64,000 nucleotides of DNA from Ruminococcus turbiniformis (GCF_020687545.1 NZ_JAJEQX010000002.1:62001-126000), one strand, 5' to 3'. Counted from the first letter of the stretch, positions 35,088 through 44,315 are shown. Numbers and translations: made by a program. The notes: generated by a model not told the origin, from the sequence alone.

Positions 35088-36212
35088 ATGACACAGAAAA
35101 AAGATATTCCACCGGATACAGGCACTGCAGAAAACACAGAAAACACCGGAACGGGAAACACCAGGACATATCATGAACAGAAATACATCGACAATACACT
35201 GAGGCTTCGTTCCATCTTAAAAACGCTGCCTCCGTTTGCCCGTGATTATTTCCGGGCGGTTGAACCGACGACATCCGCGCGGACACGGATCTCATATGCC
35301 TATGACATCCGTGTGTTTTTTCATTTTCTTATGGAGAATAACCCGGTTTACAAAGACTACACAATAGACCGGTTTACACTTCAGGATCTGGAGCGCCTGG
35401 AGCCCGTTGATATCGAGGAATACCAGGAATACCTGAAAGTATATGACAATGAAGACAACAAGCAGATCACAAACACGGAAAAAGGACTTGCAAGGAAAAT
35501 GTCCGCGCTCAGAAGCTTCTACGGTTATTTCTACAAAAGGCAGGCAATCACGAAAAATCCGACGCTTCTTGTGGATATGCCTAAACTTCACGAAAAAGCG
35601 ATCATCCGCCTTGATACGGATGAGGTCGCGAAACTGCTTGACTACGTGGACCACGGCGGAGACAATCTGACCGGACAGAGAAAGGCATACTATGAAAAGA
35701 CAAAAAACCGGGATCTGGCGATCCTCACTCTTCTGCTAGGCACCGGCATTCGTGTGTCCGAATGCGTAGGCCTTGACATTCAGGATGTGGACTTTAACAA
35801 CAACGGCATAAAAGTCACGCGCAAGGGCGGAAATGAAATGGTTGTGTACTTCGGTGAGGAGGTTGAAAACGCGCTCAAAACTTACCTTTATACGACCAGA
35901 AAGAACACCGTGCCCCTTCCCGGACACGAAAACGCCCTCTTCCTCTCCACCCAGCGCAGGAGAATGGGGGTACAGGCTGTGGAGAATATGGTGAAAAAAT
36001 ATGCCCGTGAAGTCACGCCGAACAAAAAAATCACGCCCCACAAGCTTCGCAGTACTTACGGAACAGCGCTCTACAGAGAAACCGGGGATATCTATCTTGT
36101 AGCAGATGTACTCGGACACAAGGATGTAAACACTACAAAAAAGCACTACGCAGCCATCGACGAAAACAGACGGCGAAAAGCCGCCGGCGCAGTGAAACTC
36201 CGCGAAAGCTGA
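35088..36212 (+). CDS. XerS-like tyrosine recombinase
   Basis: 374 residues. The catalytic set is complete: R222 (GTGIRVSE), K246 (TRKGG), H318 and R321 (PHKLRST), H344 (LGHKD) and the nucleophile Y354 (KKHYAA). An N-terminal SAM-like core-binding domain spans about 40-160. Its length, beyond the ~300 of XerC/D, and the insertion before the catalytic domain recall the single-enzyme XerS of streptococci, which resolves chromosome dimers. There is no excisionase, att duplication or phage gene nearby, so I read it as a housekeeping Xer rather than an integrase. Confidence 0.82.
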   Translation: MTQKKDIPPDTGTAENTENTGTGNTRTYHEQKYIDNTLRLRSILKTLPPFARDYFRAVEPTTSARTRISYAYDIRVFFHFLMENNPVYKDYTIDRFTLQDLERLEPVDIEEYQEYLKVYDNEDNKQITNTEKGLARKMSALRSFYGYFYKRQAITKNPTLLVDMPKLHEKAIIRLDTDEVAKLLDYVDHGGDNLTGQRKAYYEKTKNRDLAILTLLLGTGIRVSECVGLDIQDVDFNNNGIKVTRKGGNEMVVYFGEEVENALKTYLYTTRKNTVPLPGHENALFLSTQRRRMGVQAVENMVKKYAREVTPNKKITPHKLRSTYGTALYRETGDIYLVADVLGHKDVNTTKKHYAAIDENRRRKAAGAVKLRES

Positions 36213-36240
36213 AAGGGCTGTCTAAAGGCCCCGGAAGGGC

Positions 36241-36750
36241 TTACTTTTCTTTTTTCTGTCTTCCTTCCTGTTCTCGCAGGAGAACAAATGTATAAAGCCT
36301 GGACAGGTTTCTCGCGTACTGAAGCATAAGCAGGGAGAGCTCCGGCTCTTCCTCTATGTATCTTTTATAGCGGATTCCTTCTATGCTGCCTGACTTCTTT
36401 TCCTTTTTCAGCTGCAGCATCTCCTGTATCTGGTTGAGCACGTAATCGGTATAGTAAATATAACTCTCCATTGTCCTGCGCGCGTCTGCCTGACGCTTTT
36501 TGTGTTTAACCTGGAAAAACATCTGCTGAATCTCGGAAGCCATACACCATGTGATACTCAGTATCTCCGTGAAATATATCTCTTCCTCCTCACTTTCGGC
36601 AATCTTCCCGATATCCTCCCTGATCTGTGCGTGTACCATGTGATATTGGATCTGTGCATCACAGATTCGCCAGTAATCAAGCTGCTTTCCGCTCCGTTCC
36701 CGGCTGCTCCGGCTTCCTCGTGACAAATGAGTACAGCGGCACCGCGGCAA
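36241..36750 (-). CDS. Helical soluble protein, possibly the second half of a split FUSC-like gene
   Basis: Up to 170 residues; the true start is unclear because no candidate (ATG 36750, TTG 36726, ATG near 36695) has a ribosome binding site. From KQLDYWRICDAQI onward it is strongly helical and charged, with no signal or TM. It overlaps the end of the membrane protein 36677-37222 by up to 74 nt in the +1 frame. The helical soluble region after a TM bundle resembles the cytoplasmic part of FUSC/aromatic-acid exporter proteins. Confidence 0.5.
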   Translation of the reverse strand: MPRCRCTHLSRGSRSSRERSGKQLDYWRICDAQIQYHMVHAQIREDIGKIAESEEEEIYFTEILSITWCMASEIQQMFFQVKHKKRQADARRTMESYIYYTDYVLNQIQEMLQLKKEKKSGSIEGIRYKRYIEEEPELSLLMLQYARNLSRLYTFVLLREQEGRQKKEK

Positions 36751-37222
36751 GAACGCAGAGACAGCACAGCGCCATCGCGGCGAACTGAGTAAGGAACCCC
36801 TCCCAGTCCACCGGCATCATCTGCATAAATGTAAACGTCATCAGCGAAGAAAAATATCCGAGCTGGTTAAATGCAGATGCCTTTGAAAAAATAAGCCAGA
36901 ACGGAACCGTCAGATTCAGGATAAGGCAGAGGGCAAGGTTCCATGTGGCAGTAAAGGCAAGCACAAGGAGAAAAAGCTGCTGGGCCGCAATATACACAAG
37001 CGTTCCCGGTCTTGTCTTTTTCCTGTAATTCACCTGGAAGATCAGCGTCCCGAGCGAGACAACCATCGTATATTCCATTCCGAACAGAAAGATGACTGTA
37101 TAGAACATGACAAGAAAGAACACGATAACCGGAAGCGCCTGCATAAACTGATGCAGCACACTCTCAGCCCTGTCCTGAAACTGCGGTAGTTTTACCTGTT
37201 CTCTGCGATTCATGAACTTCAC
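36677..37222 (-). CDS. FUSC-like integral membrane protein
   Basis: 181 residues from the GTG at 37222, with AGGAGG 7 nt upstream. About five or six hydrophobic helices span residues ~25-165, with a charged loop (NYRKKTRPG) after the second. The spacing recalls the membrane half of FUSC/YccS-type exporters, but the soluble half is in a different frame immediately after it. It is divergent from the ttcA-like gene. Family assignment is tentative. Confidence 0.55.
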   Translation of the reverse strand: MKFMNRREQVKLPQFQDRAESVLHQFMQALPVIVFFLVMFYTVIFLFGMEYTMVVSLGTLIFQVNYRKKTRPGTLVYIAAQQLFLLVLAFTATWNLALCLILNLTVPFWLIFSKASAFNQLGYFSSLMTFTFMQMMPVDWEGFLTQFAAMALCCLCVLAAVPLYSFVTRKPEQPGTERKAA

Positions 37223-37328
37223 GAAAATGCCTCCTGTAACTATATAATATCTTGTAATTGCGTGAATTTCTCTGTATAATATACAAATGGCCTTTGCCAT
37301 CCATACTACTGGAAAGGAAGTTATCACC

Positions 37329-38099
37329 ATGCAGCTGCAGCGTTTATTAAGCTATACCCGCAAAGCCGTTGATGAATATGATATGATACAAAAGGGCGAC
37401 CATATTGCAGTCGGTATCTCCGGCGGCAAAGACAGTCTCACCCTTCTGTATGCTCTGCACGGACTCAGGCGTTTCTATCCTCAGGAGTTCAAACTGAGCG
37501 CCATTACAGTTGATCTCGGATTTCCTGATTTCGACCTCACCCCGATACACAGTCTCTGCCGCGAACTTGACGTGCCGTATACGGTTATAAAGTCAGATAT
37601 CTATGATATCCTTTTTCATGTGAGAAAGGAGACCAATCCGTGTTCCCTGTGCGCGAAAATGCGCAAAGGCGCCCTGAATCAGGCAGTAAAAGAGATGGGG
37701 TGCAACAAAGTCGCATATGCTCACCACAAAGACGACATCATCGAAACCATGCTCCTGTCACTGATTTTTGAGGGAAGGTTTCATTCCTTCTCGCCGAAAA
37801 CCTACCTGGACCGGATGGATCTGACCGTCATCCGCCCGCTTATGTTTGTAGATGAGATGGATGTGATCGGCTTTAAAAACAAATACAGCCTCCCTGTCGT
37901 TAAAAGCAGTTGTCCCGTCGACGGACATACAAAAAGACAGTACGCCAAAGAACTGTTAAAACAGCTCAATACCGAACATCCCGGAGCGAGAGAGCGCATG
38001 TTCCACGCCATCCTCTCGGGAAATATATCCGGCTGGCCGGAGCGCACGATCCGCCGTCCGAGGGAGCAGAAGGAAGAACAGAATAAAAACGGAAAATAA
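37329..38099 (+). CDS. TtcA-family tRNA 2-thiolation protein
   Basis: 256 residues from the ATG at 37329 after GGAAAGGAAG. The PP-loop SGGKDS at 31-36 binds ATP. A cysteine pair NPCSLC and a later SSCP fit the iron-sulphur-linked TtcA-like group, which adds sulphur at C32 of some tRNAs. The region after 37.9 kb is basic. Related proteins have other thiolation targets, so the substrate is inferred from the family. Confidence 0.85.
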   Translation: MQLQRLLSYTRKAVDEYDMIQKGDHIAVGISGGKDSLTLLYALHGLRRFYPQEFKLSAITVDLGFPDFDLTPIHSLCRELDVPYTVIKSDIYDILFHVRKETNPCSLCAKMRKGALNQAVKEMGCNKVAYAHHKDDIIETMLLSLIFEGRFHSFSPKTYLDRMDLTVIRPLMFVDEMDVIGFKNKYSLPVVKSSCPVDGHTKRQYAKELLKQLNTEHPGARERMFHAILSGNISGWPERTIRRPREQKEEQNKNGK

Positions 38100-38106
38100 G
38101 GTGAAA

Positions 38107-38155
38107 GATCTCCCGGTATACGAAAGGCATATGCCTTTTTGTTTATCGGGAGATT
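38107..38155 (+). terminator. Terminator after the ttcA-like gene
   Basis: An inner palindrome AAAGGCAT/ATGCCTTT (38123-38138) runs into TTTTT, and outer arms ATCTCCCGGTA and TATCGGGAGAT enclose it. Confidence 0.65.
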
Positions 38156-38192
38156 CTCATTTCAGTTATTCAATTTGTCCGCTATTTGTACG

Positions 38193-38840
38193 TTACACGC
38201 GGCGTTTTTCGCTGCTGATGCTCTCTTTGAGCTTCACATAATTGATAATCGCCTGTGCAGTTCCGTCAATTCCGAGCTCTGAACTCGTAAGGCAGAGCTC
38301 ATAGCTCTCTGCATCTGACCACTTCTTGTTCGTATAGTAGTTATAATAGCTTGAGCGGCTTTTGTCAGTTTTAATAATCCGGTCTTTCGCCTTTGCGTCC
38401 GTAAGATCATAGATTCTCGCAATCCTTCTGATCCTTGCTTCCATACTCGCATGGATAAATACACTGACAACGTTTTTATAGGATTCCAGTGCATAGTCTG
38501 CGCAGCGCCCTACGAGAATGCACGGCCCCTCATCGGCAATCTTTTTGATCGCATCAAACTGTGCCAGGAATACCTTGTGATTTATCGGCATGTCTGTATA
38601 TGTATTTCCGGAGTACCCCATGGAATACGTGTCCATCACAAGGGAATAGAGGAAACTGTTCGTCGGTTTTTCGTCGTGTGTCTCAAAAATCTCTTCACAG
38701 ATCCCGCTCTCCTTTGCCGCACGTGCAAGCATCTCTTTGTCATACAGTTTAATACCGAATTCTTCGGCTACCTTGTATCCAATCTCTCTGCCTGCGCTTC
38801 CATATTCGCGCCCGATCGTAATAATAGTGTTTGTCTTCAT
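38193..38840 (-). CDS. Cytidylate-kinase-like family protein
   Basis: 215 residues from the ATG at 38840, with AAAGGAG upstream. The P-loop-like REYGSAGREIG at 12-22 and the GPCILVGRCADYAL and IHASMEARIRRI stretches match the cytidylate_kin2 family common in Firmicutes. Most genomes carry several copies beside a true cmk, and their substrates are unknown. It stands alone between terminators. Confidence 0.85.
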   Translation of the reverse strand: MKTNTIITIGREYGSAGREIGYKVAEEFGIKLYDKEMLARAAKESGICEEIFETHDEKPTNSFLYSLVMDTYSMGYSGNTYTDMPINHKVFLAQFDAIKKIADEGPCILVGRCADYALESYKNVVSVFIHASMEARIRRIARIYDLTDAKAKDRIIKTDKSRSSYYNYYTNKKWSDAESYELCLTSSELGIDGTAQAIINYVKLKESISSEKRRV

Positions 38841-38990
38841 TATGCCACTCTCCTTTACGTCATACTGTGATTTTGCATAAAAAATATGCCAGTCATCACA
38901 TACCATATGAGTATTATAACGAAAATTAACGTTTATTACAATCCGTATTTACAATTTATTTGAACTCCGGTCATTCCTTCACAGAATCTT

Positions 38991-39056
38991 TACATCTGAA
39001 GACGTTCAGAATTTTTACATCCGCAGGCAGACCTGTCACATCCGCAGACGTTTGAG
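38991..39056. repeat. Degenerate repeats at the 3' end of the rluD-like gene
   Basis: Three imperfect copies of about 15 bp (core ACATCCGCAGACGTT) lie at 38992-39006, 39017-39031 and 39038-39053, spaced 20-25 bp. The last one spans the end of the coding region including the stop, and the other two are non-coding echoes of it. Confidence 0.55.
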
Positions 39057-39968
39057 AAGCTCCGAGAAATACTCGGGGAGCGGCGCGTCAAATTCCATAT
39101 ATTCTCCGGATGATGGATGACGGATTCCCAGAATCTTTGCGTGAAGAGTCTGTCCCTGAAGGCGGAACGGACACCTGGACGGCCCGTAAACCGGATCTCC
39201 CAGAACCGGATGACCCACGGAAGCCATATGCACCCTGATCTGATGGGTGCGGCCCGTCTCCAGTTCGCACTCAATATATGTGTAATTTCCAAACCGTTCG
39301 AGCACTCTGTAATGAGTCACGGCTCTGCGGCCGTTAGGCGCCTTTGTGCTCATCTTTTTCCGGTCCGTCGGATGCCGTCCGATGGGGGCGTCTACAGTGC
39401 CCTCATCCTCTTTGATATTTCCGCACACAACCGCGTGGTAGCGCCTAGTGATCGCATGTTCCTTCAGCGCCTCCGCCATAATCTGATGGGCCCGGTCGTT
39501 TTTGCAGATCAGAAGCGCTCCTGTTGTATCCATATCAATCCGGTGAACAATTCCGGGACGCATGACTCCGTTGATGCCCGAAAGGCGGTCTCCGCAGTGA
39601 TACATGACCGCATTGACAAGCGTATGGCTGTAATGCCCCGGAGCAGGGTGAACGACCATACCTTTCGGTTTGTTCACGACAAGAATATCGTCATCCTCAT
39701 ACAGAATGTCAAGAGGAATATCCTCCGGAAGAATATCCGGCACTTCCGACTCCGGTATCCGGATCAGCACCTCATCTCCGTCAGAGACTTTGTAACTTGC
39801 TTTTACCGTCTTTCCGTTTACGCTTATATGTCCCTCTTTCAGCAGCTTCTGAAGATAAGAGCGTGAAATATCGCTCAGTCTGTCGCTTAAAAATCTGTCA
39901 ATCCTATCCCCGGAGCATTCCGCCCTCAATGAAATTTCTTCGTTAACCGCTTCCGTTTCCGGAGTCAT
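39036..39968 (-). CDS. RluD-like 23S rRNA pseudouridine synthase
   Basis: 310 residues. An S4 domain covers about 15-75 (DRFLSDRLSDISRSYLQKLL). The catalytic motif HRIDMDTTG and the ETGRTHQIRVHMASVGHPVLGD motif are intact. It overlaps lspA by 4 nt (ATGA), a conserved pairing in Firmicutes. Modified positions are not readable, though RluD targets helix 69 in E. coli. Confidence 0.92.
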   Translation of the reverse strand: MTPETEAVNEEISLRAECSGDRIDRFLSDRLSDISRSYLQKLLKEGHISVNGKTVKASYKVSDGDEVLIRIPESEVPDILPEDIPLDILYEDDDILVVNKPKGMVVHPAPGHYSHTLVNAVMYHCGDRLSGINGVMRPGIVHRIDMDTTGALLICKNDRAHQIMAEALKEHAITRRYHAVVCGNIKEDEGTVDAPIGRHPTDRKKMSTKAPNGRRAVTHYRVLERFGNYTYIECELETGRTHQIRVHMASVGHPVLGDPVYGPSRCPFRLQGQTLHAKILGIRHPSSGEYMEFDAPLPEYFSELLKRLRM

Positions 39969-40522
39969 TTTCTCTCCTCCTGTTTCTTCGCAGAAAGGAA
40001 ACGGAAATCATCTTCCTCTCTGTAATAAAAGAAAATCAGCAGTGCAAACAAAATACACGCTATAACAACATAACAGTCCGCCACATTAAAAATCGGAAAA
40101 TCAATCAGCCTGAAATAAAAGAAATCAATCACGTAGTTAAGCCGCAGACGGTCAATCGCATTTCCGGCAGCTCCCGCGCACAGAAGCACCGCACAGAACC
40201 GAAGCGGCAGATACCGCCGGGTAAGCGGCATTTTGTGATAGAGGAACAGCAGTACAAACACTATGATAAAGGTGGCTATCACAAAAACGTACTGCCTATT
40301 CTGCATAATACCGAACGCAGCTCCCCTGTTCTCGAGATAGCGGAGCTCAAACACTCCGTTAATCAGCACAAACGGCTCCTTATCCTTCAGAAAAAGAACC
40401 GCAAAATATTTCGTTACCTGATCAAGCACGATCAGTATCACTGCAGCAGTCAGAGCCAGAACGCCGAAAAGAATCTCTTTCTTCCTTTCCTCTCTGCGCA
40501 CCCTATTCTGTTCCATCTTCAT
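39965..40522 (-). CDS. lspA: Signal peptidase II (prolipoprotein signal peptidase)
   Basis: 185 residues with four membrane helices. The two catalytic aspartates are D124 (GNAIDRL) and D149 (NVADC), and DQVTKY and ENRGAAFG are conserved. It removes signal peptides from lipoproteins. Two ATG codons (40522 and 40516) are possible starts. A basic, charged extension precedes helix 1. Confidence 0.94.
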   Translation of the reverse strand: MKMEQNRVRREERKKEILFGVLALTAAVILIVLDQVTKYFAVLFLKDKEPFVLINGVFELRYLENRGAAFGIMQNRQYVFVIATFIIVFVLLFLYHKMPLTRRYLPLRFCAVLLCAGAAGNAIDRLRLNYVIDFFYFRLIDFPIFNVADCYVVIACILFALLIFFYYREEDDFRFLSAKKQEERK

Positions 40523-40600
40523 GTCCTTCCTTTATTTTATATTTATTTTATCATGCCTATACGCGCTATATATTATATATTGATTCGTTTCTTCTTCCGG

Positions 40601-41401
40601 TCAGACATAGCGGCGGAGAACAACTGAAATTCTGTTTTTTCTCGTTTTTCCGCCTGTCTCCTGATATCGGAACTTTCCCATTCCGCGAACAGAAATCACG
40701 TCCCCTTCCTCCGGCTGATATCCATTGCTCGTTATCAGCCGGCCATTGACATACACTTTTCCGCCTTCAATCAGACCTGTCAGCCTGGATCTGGACGAAG
40801 AGAACCCAAGGGCGAGAAGAGTGTCGAGACGCACGGATGCCACAGTTCCCCTCACTTCCTCGTATTCCGGTGAATAATCGATCAGCCCGGCTGAAAGCAG
40901 CTCCGCCTTCACTGAAGTATGTCTCACCCGTGTCAGCTCATCCATCACAAGGCCTGCCATATCTCTGTGTAGAAATACGACGGCACCTTCCCTGTCAGTC
41001 AGAATGTCTCCCGTCTTGCACCGCTCAATCCCGAGGTTTAAAATCGCCCCCAGATAATCCCTGTGGGTGAGTTCTTCCGCGAACTTCCGGTTCAGCGGCG
41101 CAATCCTTACAGCGGAAAACGGATACTCCGTATAATCGAGAGGATCCGAGCTTTTCCCCCAACGCAAATAAAGAGCATCAGGGATAAATGCCGCCATCTG
41201 ACGCTCTGCCAATTCATAGCCGCCAAAAGAAACTACCCTCGTATACAGTGTGTCTTTTGGCAGCGTATGCAAAATATTCTGTTCATTCAGATTCAGAAAA
41301 TCCGTGTAGGTGATAATATCCCTCTGAAACGCTGTCCTGGAAAGCTCGGCAAAACGCTTTTCCAGAAGCTTTTCATCCTTTTCCTGACTGTTTTTCTGCA
41401 T
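40601..41401 (-). CDS. ylmH: YlmH-type S4 RNA-binding protein
   Basis: 266 residues. The C-terminal S4 domain (LDTLLALGFSSSRSRLTGLIEGGKVYVNGRLI) follows a ~180-residue domain typical of YlmH, a factor that acts on stalled 50S subunits. It lies 7 nt after sepF, as in Bacillus and clostridia. Confidence 0.92.
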   Translation of the reverse strand: MQKNSQEKDEKLLEKRFAELSRTAFQRDIITYTDFLNLNEQNILHTLPKDTLYTRVVSFGGYELAERQMAAFIPDALYLRWGKSSDPLDYTEYPFSAVRIAPLNRKFAEELTHRDYLGAILNLGIERCKTGDILTDREGAVVFLHRDMAGLVMDELTRVRHTSVKAELLSAGLIDYSPEYEEVRGTVASVRLDTLLALGFSSSRSRLTGLIEGGKVYVNGRLITSNGYQPEEGDVISVRGMGKFRYQETGGKTRKNRISVVLRRYV

Positions 41402-41407
41402 GCCGGA

Positions 41408-41950
41408 TCAATATCTTCCCTTCACGCTCGGCGTCTCCATGGAATTGCCGAGAAGATCCTGAAGATCACCGGAAATATCGACATTCGTCGGTGTCACAAG
41501 GAATATGTAATTGGAAATCTTCTGAAGGTTTCCGCTGATTGCAAATGTTGCGCCGGAGATAAAATCAATGATTCTCTGAGCGATCTCAAGATCCATTCCC
41601 TCAAGATTCAGTATCACAGTACGTCCGGAAAGCAGCGTCTCCGTAATCTCTCTTGAGTCGTCCACGGATGTCGGCTTTACGACACATACTTCCATATTTC
41701 CGCCTTTTCTTGCAGCAGGCTGTCTCATCGGAGTAACTTTGCTGCTCTGAGCCGGCTGGAATTTCTTGTCTTCTTCTATCTCAAAATCATCGAAATTATC
41801 TTCTTTGGAATTCTTCTTTCCGAACAGAGAACGGCGATGCGGTTTATCCTCATAGTCATCGTCATAATACTCGTCGTCATCGTAGAATTCATCATCATAA
41901 TCATCGTCGTTCAGCTTCATAATGTCCAGAAATTTATCAAATACACCCAT
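41408..41950 (-). CDS. sepF: Cell division protein SepF
   Basis: 180 residues: an N-terminal helix MGVFDKFLDIMKL that binds membrane, an acidic Asp/Tyr-rich linker (about 15-60), and the core domain with VCVVKPTSVDDSREITETLL and GRTVILNLEGMD. SepF anchors FtsZ and shapes the septum. It stands between yggS and ylmH. Confidence 0.94.
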   Translation of the reverse strand: MGVFDKFLDIMKLNDDDYDDEFYDDDEYYDDDYEDKPHRRSLFGKKNSKEDNFDDFEIEEDKKFQPAQSSKVTPMRQPAARKGGNMEVCVVKPTSVDDSREITETLLSGRTVILNLEGMDLEIAQRIIDFISGATFAISGNLQKISNYIFLVTPTNVDISGDLQDLLGNSMETPSVKGRY

Positions 41951-42024
41951 TTTTACACTCCTATCCCGTGCACTTTTCCTTGATGTAATGCACTTATTAT
42001 TATCTCATACTTTCCTTCCAGAGA

Positions 42025-42741
42025 TCAGGCCTGGACACCGTAATCCCTGGCACCAAAGATTCCGGTTCCGATACGGACCATTGTAGCCCCTTCCTCGATC
42101 GCAACCTCATAATCGTTGGTCATCCCCATTGAAAGTATGCTCACAGTACCATTATCAATGTTTTTCTCCTTAATGTCAACATATAATTTATGTAAATCCT
42201 TGAAAATTGTGCGATTTTTCTCGGGATTTTCAACAAAAGGTGCAATTGTCATAAGTCCTCTGACAGTCACATGAGAAAACTGTGCAATCTGCCCCATAAG
42301 CGGAATCACTTCCTCCATTTTCAGGCCGAATTTGCTCTCTTCCTCAGCAACATTTACTTCCAGCAGTATGTCAGATATTACGCCTCTCTTGGCGGATTCT
42401 TTCTCGATTGTCTCTGCAAGCTTCAGGGAATCTACCGAATGGATCAGTTTCACTTTGCCGACAATATATTTCACCTTGTTTGTCTGAAGATGACCGATCA
42501 TATGCCAGTCAATATCGCCGGGCAGCGCCTCATACTTATCACGGATCTCCTGTACCTTGTTTTCGCCGAATATGCGGACACCCAGGTCATACGCCTCCTT
42601 CAGCATCTCCACAGGTTTCGTCTTGCTCACGGCAATCAGCGTGACCTCACTGCGGTCCCTTCCCGCCCTTCTGCAGGCTGCCTGTATCCTCTCCTCTACT
42701 TCTTCCAGATTTTCTTTCAGCACGTTAAAGTCCCCTTTCAT
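42025..42741 (-). CDS. YggS-family PLP homeostasis protein
   Basis: 238 residues, one PLP barrel. The PLP lysine is in TLIAVSKTKPVEML, and GENKVQEI, WHMIGHLQTNKVKYIV and SMGMTNDYEVAIEEGATMVRIGTGIFG follow in family order. YggS/YlmE proteins carry PLP rather than catalyse a known reaction. It is the usual neighbour of sepF. Confidence 0.95.
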   Translation of the reverse strand: MKGDFNVLKENLEEVEERIQAACRRAGRDRSEVTLIAVSKTKPVEMLKEAYDLGVRIFGENKVQEIRDKYEALPGDIDWHMIGHLQTNKVKYIVGKVKLIHSVDSLKLAETIEKESAKRGVISDILLEVNVAEEESKFGLKMEEVIPLMGQIAQFSHVTVRGLMTIAPFVENPEKNRTIFKDLHKLYVDIKEKNIDNGTVSILSMGMTNDYEVAIEEGATMVRIGTGIFGARDYGVQA

Positions 42742-42812
42742 GTATTGTCCTGATGTACAGATTATTCCTGCCTGTGCCGTTTCAGCAGGATTTTCCCGCC
42801 AGTTTTTCCTTA

Positions 42813-44207
42813 TTATTGAAATACGACTTCATCCGAATTCACGCTCGAACCGTTCTGGACAATGTGGTCGTAATTGGAAAGTCCGTATGCCTCGCCTTCC
42901 TGCACAATATAATACTCATCGTTCTCACACAAAATCGACACCTTCCGGAAAACGGCATATCCTCTGTTGATGTTGTAAACGCCCTGGAGCGCTTTCGTGC
43001 TCCCGACAGTGTAGGTTTCCGAAGAATCAGGCTTCACGATGACGCTGCCCTCCGCCAGACTGTCCCGGCTTACGCACGCCTCCCCATCCGTAATATCGTA
43101 GATATCAACGGAGCAGAATTCCGCACTTCCATCCTCCCCCTGCACCATCACGCCGTCTGAGGAACTGTTGCCGCCGGATGTAATGTACTCCTCCGGCACA
43201 ATATAGAATTTTTCTTCCACCACAGAGGATTTCGGGATCTTCAGCCCGCTTTCATCCTCCAGAATCAGTTCTATATTTAAAAAGCGGTCTTCCGCGTAGC
43301 GGATCATGGAATTGTCAAAATCAAGCTGCGCGTAAAACTCGCCGTCCCGGGCAAGTATGGACAGATCAGCCCACATCGTCTCACTGTCTTTGTCAATCCT
43401 CACGCGGATGCTTGTCACTTCGTTGTTTGTCAGTTCTTCCGCCGTCTCCCGCTCAAGCGGAACGATAACGGACCAGTCCTCGCTTGTTATAAGCCGGTAG
43501 ACAGGATCGCCCGCCTGTATTTCCATCTGATCGGAGAGAGTTCTGCTCTCATACGCGGATCGGTCGAAATTTTCCGCGGTAAAAGTGTCCGCAGTCAGCG
43601 ATTCATAGCCATCCGTTGTGAAAGCGACAATTCCATCCTGCTGGGACGCGTAGGATACCACCTCCTGGCCGCTTGCCGCAATGGCTGCCCCGAGATGATC
43701 CATCTTCGTACCTGTAAGGCTCTCCTGAAGCGAACTGTCAATCTCGTTTTTCAGGGAATAGACCGACGAGAACTGATTCGCGTCATAGTTCTCGATAAAA
43801 TTCTGTATCTGGAGAGTAACTGATGACTGCACTTCCTCATTCAGAGCCGTACTGCTCTCCCCCTCCTCTGCGGAACTGCCGGTCTGAATATCGAGCGGCT
43901 CCTGCGACACAGCGTAAACATACTCTCCTGTTCTCACCTTGCTGTTTTCATTCTGGTAATAGCTGACATACCCCGACGTATCCGCGGGAACCGCAGTTTC
44001 CTCCCGAATAATCAGTCCGGTATAGGAATGGTCGTTTACAATACTTCCCTCTCTCACCTCATATACAGAGATCGTATCGTTGGAAAAATAGAGCACAACC
44101 GTCACTATCAGATAGATAAACACAATGGCAAACAGAAAAATTCCCAGATTAAATTCTCTTTTTCTCTTATATTTTTTTATACTGATCGATTTGTTCTTTT
44201 TTGCCAA
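42813..44207 (-). CDS. HlyD-like membrane fusion protein
   Basis: 464 residues. One N-terminal helix at about 20-41 is followed by a biotinyl-lipoyl-like start (GLIIREETAVPADTSGYVSYYQNENSKVRTGEYVYAVS), a helical middle section and a beta-barrel C-terminal part. This is an extracytoplasmic adaptor of the HlyD type, but no ABC or RND partner is next to it. It is first in the yggS-sepF-ylmH-lspA-rluD run, so a role tied to the envelope or septum is possible. Confidence 0.75.
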   Translation of the reverse strand: MAKKNKSISIKKYKRKREFNLGIFLFAIVFIYLIVTVVLYFSNDTISVYEVREGSIVNDHSYTGLIIREETAVPADTSGYVSYYQNENSKVRTGEYVYAVSQEPLDIQTGSSAEEGESSTALNEEVQSSVTLQIQNFIENYDANQFSSVYSLKNEIDSSLQESLTGTKMDHLGAAIAASGQEVVSYASQQDGIVAFTTDGYESLTADTFTAENFDRSAYESRTLSDQMEIQAGDPVYRLITSEDWSVIVPLERETAEELTNNEVTSIRVRIDKDSETMWADLSILARDGEFYAQLDFDNSMIRYAEDRFLNIELILEDESGLKIPKSSVVEEKFYIVPEEYITSGGNSSSDGVMVQGEDGSAEFCSVDIYDITDGEACVSRDSLAEGSVIVKPDSSETYTVGSTKALQGVYNINRGYAVFRKVSILCENDEYYIVQEGEAYGLSNYDHIVQNGSSVNSDEVVFQ

Positions 44208-44315
44208 ATAATCTCAACCTCCTGGTGTCATCTGTTTAGTATATCATTTTATGATGTATATTTCCAGTTTTTAAGGAAATAATAAAAATATTGAGATGGT
44301 AAAGGAGGAAATTAC

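Noticed and set aside
35088-36212. Integrase of a mobile element
   Set aside because: No excisionase, relaxase, phage gene or flanking att repeats; the neighbours are core SOS and cell-division genes, and the length fits a XerS-type housekeeping enzyme.
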